Below are positions 1-6,905 of a stretch of 64,000 nucleotides of DNA, in pieces. The notes under the pieces were generated by a model. It searched no databases, was not told where the DNA came from, and saw nothing but the letters and a program-made list of their open reading frames with translations. The stretch's first letter is position 1. The number at the start of each line of letters is the position of its first letter. The stretch comes from Pedobacter sp. D749 (GTDB taxonomy: Bacteria > Bacteroidota > Bacteroidia > Sphingobacteriales > Sphingobacteriaceae): positions 62,001-126,000 of the forward strand of contig NZ_CP079218.1 in assembly GCF_019317285.1 (NCBI RefSeq). Reading direction: 5' to 3'. The position numbers and the translations under genes are program-made.

Positions 1-261
1 AATGGAACGTTTGCAACAGGAACAACGCCCAAAAACGGCGCTATCGTTGTATTTAGGATGGGTGATACTTCGCGTGGTCATCATGGCATTATAGTTAATT
101 CAGCTTATGCCACCAATACCATGCAAACGGTAGAAGGTAATACCAATTCTGCTGGCAGTCGTGAAGGCGATACGGTGGCGATTAAATTAAGGACAATTAC
201 CCGCGACTTTAAGGCCGATGGTTTAAATGTTGTTGGATATATCTATCCATTTGAAGTGTAA
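1..261 (+). CDS. CHAP/NlpC-like endolysin, C-terminal part (cut by window start)
   Basis: The reading frame is open from base 1, so the N-terminus lies outside the window. The visible 86 residues read NGTFATGTTPKNGAIVVFR, then HHGIIV, then TVEGNTN and a final VVGYIYPFEV. A G-x-I-V-V-F strand, a His in GHHGIIV and an EGNTN turn are the usual C-terminal layout of CHAP-type peptidoglycan amidases/endopeptidases; the catalytic Cys would lie upstream. Its place 4 bp before a spanin-like lipoprotein and at the head of tail genes fits a phage lysis enzyme that cuts the cell wall at the end of infection. NlpC/P60 is an alternative fold assignment that cannot be excluded from this fragment. Confidence 0.7.
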   Translation, partial: NGTFATGTTPKNGAIVVFRMGDTSRGHHGIIVNSAYATNTMQTVEGNTNSAGSREGDTVAIKLRTITRDFKADGLNVVGYIYPFEV

Positions 262-265
262 GACT

Positions 266-760
266 ATGAAAAATATACAGGTTAAATGCTGGAAATTATT
301 AGTCTTTCTTGTTCTCGGATTATTGATGCTATCCAGTTGCAGGGTTCGGGAAAAAAGCTTGAATACCCAAATATTAAATAATGTTGTTATAGACAGCCTA
401 AGCCAGCACTACACAAAAGCAAAGCTTGTTACCAGCTTTTACGATGATGTGCTTCAAGGCACTTACAACCCTGATAGTTTGGATAGCGATAGCGCTGTTT
501 TCGAGAGTGCCGGAATAAAACTGACTTTCAAAAAAAGAGGCAAAGGTTTTGATTTTGCGGCCAAAGCAAAGCCCGTGGCACGATCAGAATTGACGGCGAT
601 AGATAGCAATATAACAGTGGCTAAAAAGAACGCAGGATTGAGCTTTAACCAACAAAACAAAGAAACAGTTGAATCTTCCCAATGGACAAAGGGGCTAACC
701 TTAATATCTATAGTGGCAATCATTTTACTGGTTTATTGGGCTTACAAAAAGTTTATATGA
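266..760 (+). CDS. Probable unimolecular spanin (lipoprotein with C-terminal membrane segment)
   Basis: 164 residues starting at MKNIQVK, four bases after the endolysin stop; an in-frame ATG at 227 lies inside the endolysin and would disrupt the signal peptide. The N-terminus is a type II signal with lipobox L22-S-S-C25. The +2 residue is Arg and there is no acidic export signal, so an anchor on the periplasmic face of the outer membrane is expected. Residues 26-140 are polar and periplasmic in character. The C-terminus (about 144-161, LTLISIVAIILLVYWAY followed by KKFI) is one membrane helix. A lipobox plus C-terminal inner-membrane helix is the topology of u-spanins such as phage T1 gp11, which fuse inner and outer membranes after wall digestion. 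Position directly after the endolysin supports this. No sequence family is recognised, so the call rests on topology and context. Confidence 0.62.
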   Translation: MKNIQVKCWKLLVFLVLGLLMLSSCRVREKSLNTQILNNVVIDSLSQHYTKAKLVTSFYDDVLQGTYNPDSLDSDSAVFESAGIKLTFKKRGKGFDFAAKAKPVARSELTAIDSNITVAKKNAGLSFNQQNKETVESSQWTKGLTLISIVAIILLVYWAYKKFI

Positions 761-1188
761 AAACAGAAAATTTAGAGAGGGTCAAAGAGTTCTTCGAAAA
801 AAACACCGAAACAAAAGCGGTTTATTTAACCAGTGATGGTAATATGTTTAAGGCAGAACACTACGCTTCAAACTGGGCGATTGGCTTATCTGATAAGGCT
901 GTAACGCCAGTAACAAGGGCTTCAATCCTGAGATCAGAGACCATTACAAAAGCCTTAGCAAACAAAGTAGCTGCCGGTTTAAATGGTGATACTGAAGGTC
1001 AAAACCCGATTGCTCCTGTAGCGACAAAGTCTGAATTATCAGAAGCGGATGAAAAAGCCGAATTGGTTAAGCGTTATATCGAATTGTACGATAAAAAGCC
1101 AAATCACCTTACTGGTATAGAAAAGTTAAAATTAAAAATCGCAGAGAAAGAAGCTGAATCAAAATTAGCTAAAGGCTCTGGCAAATAA
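757..1188 (+). CDS. Hypothetical phage protein between lysis and tail genes
   Basis: 143 residues from the ATG at 757, which overlaps the previous stop as ATGA, a sign of translational coupling. The N-terminal half (KTENLERVKEFF, then TKAVYLTSDGNMF and AEHYASNW) looks like a small alpha/beta domain, and the last 60 residues are charged and helical (EADEKAELVKRYIELY, then KLKLKIAEKEAESKLAKG). Proteins of this shape occur just upstream of the tail-tube gene in Bacteroidota prophages, from memory of such regions, but their function is unknown to me. A longer reading from 682 would add 25 residues that merely overlap the spanin frame. Confidence 0.7.
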   Translation: MKTENLERVKEFFEKNTETKAVYLTSDGNMFKAEHYASNWAIGLSDKAVTPVTRASILRSETITKALANKVAAGLNGDTEGQNPIAPVATKSELSEADEKAELVKRYIELYDKKPNHLTGIEKLKLKIAEKEAESKLAKGSGK

Positions 1189-1208
1189 TCCAATCAATTA
1201 ATCAAAAT

Positions 1209-1228
1209 CCTTTAATGTCATTTAAAGG
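1209..1228 (+). terminator. Small hairpin before the tail-tube gene
   Basis: CCTTTAA and TTAAAGG form a 7-bp perfect stem around a 6-base loop, followed by CTTTT. It sits in the only sizeable gap of the phage block, between the hypothetical protein and the tail-tube gene, and could act as an attenuator or a processing site that separates expression of the two sides. The stem is A+T-rich and weak, so this is tentative. Confidence 0.3.
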
Positions 1229-1254
1229 CTTTTAAAAAACAAAAAAAAAACAAT

Positions 1255-1773
1255 ATGGCAACTACTTATTCACATGGTTTAAAAGTTAACGGCGTACTTA
1301 TCGGCGCTATTGCTAATGATGGCGGTGCAGGCACCGTACTAACAAGTCCGGGCAAAGTTAGAGAGGACACAATCAACGTAAATCCTGCATCCAATACCGA
1401 TACAGAATTTTTTGCACAAGGCGATACCAGTCCTGTAATTATCGTTACAAAAAAAGGTGTCAAAGAAGGTCAGTTTGATTTATTGACTTTCGACCCTGAA
1501 GTTATTGCAGATTTAACAGGTGGCACTACTACCGGTACTGGTGTAAATATGCTTTATCACGAATCCACCGAGCCAACAGATGTACGCAAAACTTTGAAGT
1601 TCATTGATTCGCAAGGTAACGAATGGCTTTACCCACACGTAAAACTTAACGCTGATTTAGTAGGGATGTTCCGTACTGGTGATGTGAACGTTGTTCGTGT
1701 TCAGTTTAAAGTTTTAGCACCAACTAAAGCAGGTGTAGCGTCTTTTACTTACGGTAAACCAGCGGTAGCGTAA
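1255..1773 (+). CDS. Major tail tube protein (probable)
   Basis: 172 residues, beta-rich, starting MATTYSHGLKVNGVLIGAI and containing a TDTEFFAQGD turn and a C-terminal VVRVQFKVLAPTKAG strand. Size, composition and location (directly before an overlapping chaperone pair and the tape-measure gene) match siphophage tail-tube proteins, which polymerise around the tape measure. The gene is preceded by an A-rich leader (AAAAAACAAAAAAAAAACAAT) rather than a Shine-Dalgarno, normal for Bacteroidota. The stop overlaps the next start (TAATG). The assignment comes from synteny and fold-like composition, not from a diagnostic motif. Confidence 0.68.
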   Translation: MATTYSHGLKVNGVLIGAIANDGGAGTVLTSPGKVREDTINVNPASNTDTEFFAQGDTSPVIIVTKKGVKEGQFDLLTFDPEVIADLTGGTTTGTGVNMLYHESTEPTDVRKTLKFIDSQGNEWLYPHVKLNADLVGMFRTGDVNVVRVQFKVLAPTKAGVASFTYGKPAVA

Positions 1774-2246
1774 TGAATGATATAGCTATCGAACTCGAAG
1801 CAGCCGATACGCTATTAGACAGCGGCGTTCCATTTCCAATACGAGCGCCGCTGTTTTTGCGAATATTCGGTAAGAAAACAGTTATCCTGATGCTTCAAAA
1901 TCCTTTTTTAGATACAGCCGTCAGGGCTGGCCGGATATATCTGAAAGTTCAGCAAATGGGCGTTGAGGTTGACACCGTAACTGAAGCGATTAAGCTGCGT
2001 GAAAAATCAGCGGTGCTGGTTTCCAGAATAGTTGCATTAATCGTATTAAGAAGCCCGTTAATGGGCTGGCTATTTGGCCGCTTATTGGCTCGTTACTTAA
2101 GGAGAAACGCAAAAGAGAAAACACTTTACAATATATCCAGGGTGATCGTAAGCAGCGGCATTTCGGATTTTTTGAATACTATCAGATTGACCAGCCATCT
2201 GCGGATGACGAAGCCGAATTTGAGTCCGATGGAAAAGAGGAGTTAA
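1773..2246 (+). CDS. Tail assembly chaperone, zero-frame (gpG-like) product
   Basis: 157 residues beginning at the ATG that overlaps the tail-tube stop. It has a helical core (SRIVALIVLRSPLMGWLFGRL) and ends DFLNTIRLTSHLRMTKPNL before a TAA at 2244. Small proteins between tail tube and tape measure chaperone the tape measure during tail assembly (lambda G/GT). Near its end, at 2168-2174, the zero frame reads T TTT TTG, a canonical -1 slippery heptamer, and the -1 frame then stays open to 2446, just before the tape-measure gene. Assignment is by position and the frameshift architecture. Confidence 0.7.
   Translation: MNDIAIELEAADTLLDSGVPFPIRAPLFLRIFGKKTVILMLQNPFLDTAVRAGRIYLKVQQMGVEVDTVTEAIKLREKSAVLVSRIVALIVLRSPLMGWLFGRLLARYLRRNAKEKTLYNISRVIVSSGISDFLNTIRLTSHLRMTKPNLSPMEKRS
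2168..2174 (+). promoter_or_regulatory. Programmed -1 frameshift slippery site T_TTT_TTG
   Basis: The heptamer TTTTTTG lies with codon boundaries T TTT TTG in the zero frame (codons at 2169-2171 and 2172-2174). A -1 slip re-pairs the tRNAs on TTT TTT and decoding resumes with GAA at 2174. This is the X XXY YYZ class used by siphophages to make the longer tail-assembly chaperone. No obvious downstream pseudoknot was picked out by eye. Confidence 0.6.
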
Positions 2247-2446
2247 AGGCCACTGGCCTAAATAGCCTTTCAGGTATAATTTTCATGATAGCGGAAAAAA
2301 CCGGATGGACTGAAAAATATATCATGCAAAAAGTAACGTGGGAAAGCTTACGCCGAATGCTGGCCGATGCTCCAGCCATGAAAAAAGTAAAACCAAAACC
2401 AAAAGTATTGGAAGGCGATGAACTCGCTAAAATCTTAGGAATGTAA
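2174..2446 (+). CDS. -1 frame extension of the tail assembly chaperone (gpT-like domain)
   Basis: After a slip at 2168-2174 the -1 frame reads EYYQIDQPSADDEAEFES, then LNSLSGIIFMIAEKTGWT, then WESLRRMLADAPAMKK and ends DELAKILGM with TAA at 2444-2446, four bases before the tape-measure ATG. The frame has good coding character but no start codon near its beginning; the first ATG (2285) would give only 53 residues and remove the acidic linker. An acidic linker followed by a helical GWT.KYI domain is typical of the T part of G-T fusions. The fused product would be about 224 residues. Independent initiation at 2285 is the alternative. Confidence 0.6.
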   Translation, partial: EYYQIDQPSADDEAEFESDGKEELKATGLNSLSGIIFMIAEKTGWTEKYIMQKVTWESLRRMLADAPAMKKVKPKPKVLEGDELAKILGM

Positions 2447-2449
2447 CCA

Positions 2450-5400
2450 ATGAACAACGATTTAGAATTAGGTATTAATTTTGTTTTTAACACGCCTGAA
2501 GCGGAAGCCGAAGCTAAGCGTATAGAAACCAGTATCAGCAGTATTGGCAAATCTGCTGATGGTGCTGCAAAAAAACTGTCAGATAGTGTCAGTAAAATGG
2601 CTGCCGCCAATCAGGAGATACTAGATAAATATTCTAAACAAGCCCGTGAAGCTGAACAGATTTTCAAAAACAAACAATCTGCACCATCAATAGCGCCAGC
2701 TGTTCCTGAAAGCAATAATATACAGAAAGTAGCAGATGAAATTATTAAGCTAAAGAATGCCAATGAGCAAAATAACCAATCACAGGAAAAAAGCACTAGC
2801 ATACTAGATGTTTTGGGCATCGAAACCTTTACCTGGACTGACTTGGTGTCGCTGGCCACAACGGCTATTATTGATAATAGAGAAAAGATATACGATTGGG
2901 CTGTTGGCTTAATTACAGGTCAAGAAGCCAACGATAAGTTAAGACAGAGCCAGGAAGATTTAAATACAGCATTGGAAAGTTCTCAATACAGCAATGCGAT
3001 TAAAAGTATTTATGAGTTAAAGGCTGGTATTGAAGAGGCTGAAAAAGGTCATAGGTCTTCAAAATCCGTGATAGACCAATATAACGAAACGTTAGGGGAA
3101 TCTGCTGGTAAGGAGACCACACTAAAAGGGGTAAAAGATAGCGTTGTCAGAAATTCTGATAATTATGTTGAGGCTATTTTAAAGGAGGCGTATGCGCAAA
3201 CCGTTCTTACAAATGCTATAAAATCCCGTGTTGAACTGGAAGAAAGAAAAAGAAACGGCTCTAATTTTTCGGATAAATCAAACGCCATAACAACAACATT
3301 AAGCGCTGTTTTAAACAATCCGTCAGAAATAGGCGATATAGGTGATATTTATACGCAAGCTAAAAACCGCAATAAGCAATATGGCATACAGGCTTTGGCT
3401 GAAAGCGAAAAAGAAGGCTTTGAAGATTATAAAAAAGCTTACGATGGTTTACAGGTTTTTCTAAAAAAGACAAACCTTACGTTAGATAAAGCTGATAAGC
3501 CTGATAAGGTTAAAAAAGATCAGAGCATTAGTGAGCGCAAATCTTTATTATCTAAACTAGCCGATATTGATGCGGAATATTCGCGCAAAAGCTTTTCGAA
3601 AGATGCGGAAGAAATAGCCGCGTTAAAGGATCAGTTTACTAAGATTAGCAAACTTGTTTTAGACTTTAACAAAAACAATCCTAAAGCAGCTATTAGTTTA
3701 ATTTCTCTTAACAACCTAGAGAAAAATGCAATTAGTGATTTAAAATATCGCCAGTCAACAGATAAGCAGGCTGTAGAATTTGATAAGCAGAAAAAGCTTT
3801 TTGAAGATTACGAAAATTTTAAAACTGCTTATGGAAAAGAAGCGGCAGATAAGCGTTTCGGAACTGAAGTTAAAAGTAGCGCTGATCTGCTGAAGCAAAA
3901 GCAAGCGGATTACCTAAAGTTAGCCTTGAAGGCCACGGTTGGCGGTGGGTTAACAGGTGGTGAACAAGAACGGTTAGCGCAGGACAAAGAACAGATTGCA
4001 GGATTACAAACTATAGAGGCTAAACGCTATCAGGATGCTTACAATTCTGCTTTAACATTCAACCAAAAGGTAGAACGGATAAACGAAGAATATAGGGCTA
4101 ACGCGATTGCTTTAGGCGCTGACATTACTGAAGAACAAAAAAAGAATTTATCAGATCAGCGGGATAATGCTGTAAATACAGCAAAAGACGAAGCCTTAAA
4201 GAAAACTGCCATTTATAAAAAGCTTGCACAGGAAACATTGGAGCTCACGCAAAGTGATGCTAAAAAACAAAGTGAAGCACTAAAAACACTGCTTGCAGAC
4301 GGATCAATAAACGGCGAAGTAAAATCACAGATCGAACAGCAGTTAAGTAAACTGGAGGTTACGTTGTCGATAGGTGTAAACCAATCTAACCTGAACGATC
4401 TTAAAGCCAAATTAGCTTTAACAAAAGATTTGCTCAACCCTGAAAAGAACGGGGGAATAATAGTTTCACCAGATGAAACAAAACGGATAGTCAAAGATAT
4501 AACGGCTATTCAAAAGAAAATTAACGATGCAACAAATCCGAAAGGCGGCGCTAAATCCAATTTTGTTAAAGGCCTGGAAGAAAACTTTAAATATCTAAAA
4601 GGCGATGCCGCAACGGTTGCAACTGGTGTATCTAAGGATTTAGGCGCGGTATCTGGAACGTTTGGGCAGCTTTCTGAAGCTGTAGGTGGTGTAAATACGG
4701 AAACTGGTTACACACTTGATACCATAGCCAAGTTGGCTGCCGTTGGTTCTGATGCTGCTGGTTCATTTGCTGCCTTTGCCAGTGGTGATATAATTGGTGG
4801 CGTTACTAAGGCTGTCAGCGCTGTAACTGGCCTTTTTTCAATAGGGAAAAAGGTTAAAGAAATGAATGCAGCCGCCCGTAAAGAGGTTGACGATTTTTAC
4901 ATCAATGCAATAGCTGGAGAGCGTGAATATCAGGATTTAGTCAAAGAACGCCAGTTGCAAACCATTCGTAACAACAAAACTGCTTTACAGGGTATTCGGG
5001 ATGAATTGGCATTAAGAAAATCGCAGGGTGCTGAATATGCAAAGGAATCTGAGGAAATCATGGCAAAGCTTCAGGGGAAATCTTTTATTCAAAGCGAAAG
5101 CTATACGCACGGTACCTGGTTTAGAAAAGCCAATGTTGAAAAAAGCTACAGCAGCCTTCAGGGCATGAACTTCGAACAGCTTAGTGCATTGCTTTCACAA
5201 GGCAAATTAGACGGTGAAGCGAAGGCATTAGTAGAGCGGTTAAAAGAACTGGAGCAAAAGGGCTTTGATGCACAGCAAGCGATTGCTGATCTGGCGAAGG
5301 AAACGCAAGTAATATTTACGGGTACCACCGGAGACAGTTTAACTGATAGCATTTTAGATATGTTCAAATCAGGTAAAACTGGCGCTCAGGATCTAGCCGA

Positions 5401-5920
5401 CTTTTTTAAGAAAACGATGGATGGCGCAGCCTTATCTATTTTCAAAAATAAAGTGCTGTCTGATCTGATGAATAAGTTTTATGATGAGTTCGCTAAAAAG
5501 GCTGAAAGCAATGACGAACTGACGAAAGATGAAACTGAAGAATTGCAAACGCTTTTCACTTCTTTAACTGATGAGGCTAAAACTAAATACGAACAGTTCA
5601 AAAAAGTAGCTGGCTCTGATTTGGGTTCGCTAGGTGAAGATACCGGATTAACAGGCCAAATTACTAATTCTATTACGGAGGAAACAGGTTCGGAGTTGGC
5701 GGGCTTACAGCGCTCTATGTATGATATTACAAAACAAGGTGTGGTAGTAGCAAAGGATAGCCTGGCGGCAATTAAACAACAAACGCTATATCAATATCAG
5801 ATTGAGATAAATACGCGCGAAACGGCTACACAAGTTAAAAACGCGGTTTCTGAATTGCAAACCATTAACAGCAATATGAAAGGTTCGGGTTCTACCGCAT
5901 ACGATAGGGGGTTTTTATGA
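2450..5920 (+). CDS. Phage tail tape measure protein
   Basis: 1,156 residues, by far the longest gene of the phage block, directly after the chaperone pair, which is the standard siphophage position. Most of it is charged helix and coiled coil, interrupted by a hydrophobic stretch around residues 740-810 (TIAKLAAVGSDAAGSFAAF, then IIGGVTKAVSAVTGLF) that could become the membrane-active part during DNA injection. A second hydrophobic patch lies near residue 130-150 (TWTDLVSLATTAI). The tape measure sets tail length and leaves the tube during infection. No peptidase or lysozyme motif was recognised in it. The stop overlaps the next start (ATGA). Confidence 0.88.
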   Translation: MNNDLELGINFVFNTPEAEAEAKRIETSISSIGKSADGAAKKLSDSVSKMAAANQEILDKYSKQAREAEQIFKNKQSAPSIAPAVPESNNIQKVADEIIKLKNANEQNNQSQEKSTSILDVLGIETFTWTDLVSLATTAIIDNREKIYDWAVGLITGQEANDKLRQSQEDLNTALESSQYSNAIKSIYELKAGIEEAEKGHRSSKSVIDQYNETLGESAGKETTLKGVKDSVVRNSDNYVEAILKEAYAQTVLTNAIKSRVELEERKRNGSNFSDKSNAITTTLSAVLNNPSEIGDIGDIYTQAKNRNKQYGIQALAESEKEGFEDYKKAYDGLQVFLKKTNLTLDKADKPDKVKKDQSISERKSLLSKLADIDAEYSRKSFSKDAEEIAALKDQFTKISKLVLDFNKNNPKAAISLISLNNLEKNAISDLKYRQSTDKQAVEFDKQKKLFEDYENFKTAYGKEAADKRFGTEVKSSADLLKQKQADYLKLALKATVGGGLTGGEQERLAQDKEQIAGLQTIEAKRYQDAYNSALTFNQKVERINEEYRANAIALGADITEEQKKNLSDQRDNAVNTAKDEALKKTAIYKKLAQETLELTQSDAKKQSEALKTLLADGSINGEVKSQIEQQLSKLEVTLSIGVNQSNLNDLKAKLALTKDLLNPEKNGGIIVSPDETKRIVKDITAIQKKINDATNPKGGAKSNFVKGLEENFKYLKGDAATVATGVSKDLGAVSGTFGQLSEAVGGVNTETGYTLDTIAKLAAVGSDAAGSFAAFASGDIIGGVTKAVSAVTGLFSIGKKVKEMNAAARKEVDDFYINAIAGEREYQDLVKERQLQTIRNNKTALQGIRDELALRKSQGAEYAKESEEIMAKLQGKSFIQSESYTHGTWFRKANVEKSYSSLQGMNFEQLSALLSQGKLDGEAKALVERLKELEQKGFDAQQAIADLAKETQVIFTGTTGDSLTDSILDMFKSGKTGAQDLADFFKKTMDGAALSIFKNKVLSDLMNKFYDEFAKKAESNDELTKDETEELQTLFTSLTDEAKTKYEQFKKVAGSDLGSLGEDTGLTGQITNSITEETGSELAGLQRSMYDITKQGVVVAKDSLAAIKQQTLYQYQIEINTRETATQVKNAVSELQTINSNMKGSGSTAYDRGFL

Positions 5921-6903
5921 AAAATTACTTTTTAAATGGTAAAAATCTAAAAACAGCCTATGGTATTACCGCCCTTCAGGCTGAAGGAAGTAACCTGGCT
6001 ATCTCGGGTGCATGGGATTTCCCGGTACGTACGGGCAAATGCTTTCATGATTGGGGTGATGATGACGGAATAGAGCCGTATGTTTCTGCTGAAGAAATAC
6101 GTTTTGCGGGCCGTGATATTGTTTTCGTTGGTATGGTGTCGGCTGCTACCGAAAAGCAAGCGCTGGTAAGCTGCTATAAGCTTTACAATGATATAGGTAG
6201 ATTTAATTCCTTAGTTCCTTTCGAAGCTGAAGGGTTAGGTAAATGGATGGTTATCGTTAAATCAGAAATAAAAGCCGAATATATTGGTTCCGGCTATTGC
6301 AAAATCACCATTACATTTCGTGAGCCTGTTTGTGATTTATCCGGAATACTGCCAACTAATAAACTCGAGTACAATCCGGTTACAGATCATTTGGATAACC
6401 CTATCTACATTAATAACCAGCCTTTGCATATAGGTTCGATTAATTTCGATGGGTACGGCATTGATGGCGTAATGTTTAGAAACTTAGGTTTGATCATACT
6501 GGATTTTACAGGCCATTTCGGAAGGCCGGCAGCAAAAGACGGTGAATACAATTCTTATCAAAATGAAGGCTTTAAAATAACCCGGCATAGCGCAAGAGAA
6601 ATAACAATGAAAGCTTTGATTGTACAGCCCGGTTATGAGGCTTTTAGAGCTGCTTTAAAAGGGCTTTATAAGCTATTCTCAAAAGAAGGTCTACGCTACA
6701 TCACAAAAGAAAATGATTTTTTGCGTGACTTCTTTGTGAAAGATGGCTTTGCCGTGAGTGATGTAAATATTGAAGCTAAAAGGGTTGTAGCAGTTTTGGA
6801 AATGAAGCTTACTGAAGCTAAGGCGTGGCAAAACTGGAGCATCTTAACTGATGCGAATAACAATGAAATAGTAACTGAATTAGGAAATATTATAATAACA
6901 TAA
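5917..6903 (+). CDS. Distal tail (Dit)-like baseplate protein
   Basis: 328 residues, ATGA-coupled to the tape-measure gene. It starts KNYFLNGKNLKTAYGI, a typical opening for the protein that caps the tail tube, with an N-terminal beta domain and repeated strands such as FRDFFVKDGFAVSDV and a final IVTELGNIII. Synteny (tape measure, Dit, fibre/hub) is the main reason for the call; in siphophages Dit forms the ring linking tube to baseplate and receptor-binding proteins. I see no enzymatic motif. Confidence 0.65.
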   Translation: MKNYFLNGKNLKTAYGITALQAEGSNLAISGAWDFPVRTGKCFHDWGDDDGIEPYVSAEEIRFAGRDIVFVGMVSAATEKQALVSCYKLYNDIGRFNSLVPFEAEGLGKWMVIVKSEIKAEYIGSGYCKITITFREPVCDLSGILPTNKLEYNPVTDHLDNPIYINNQPLHIGSINFDGYGIDGVMFRNLGLIILDFTGHFGRPAAKDGEYNSYQNEGFKITRHSAREITMKALIVQPGYEAFRAALKGLYKLFSKEGLRYITKENDFLRDFFVKDGFAVSDVNIEAKRVVAVLEMKLTEAKAWQNWSILTDANNNEIVTELGNIIIT

Positions 6904-6905
6904 AA

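Noticed and set aside
2182..2610. 142-codon minus-strand frame over the chaperone/tape-measure join
   Set aside because: It runs opposite to a tightly packed phage operon and covers known coding sequence; hydrophobic, low-information translation typical of a shadow frame.
5947..6159. Small minus-strand frame in the Dit-like gene
   Set aside because: Antisense to a coupled phage gene without promoter or family.
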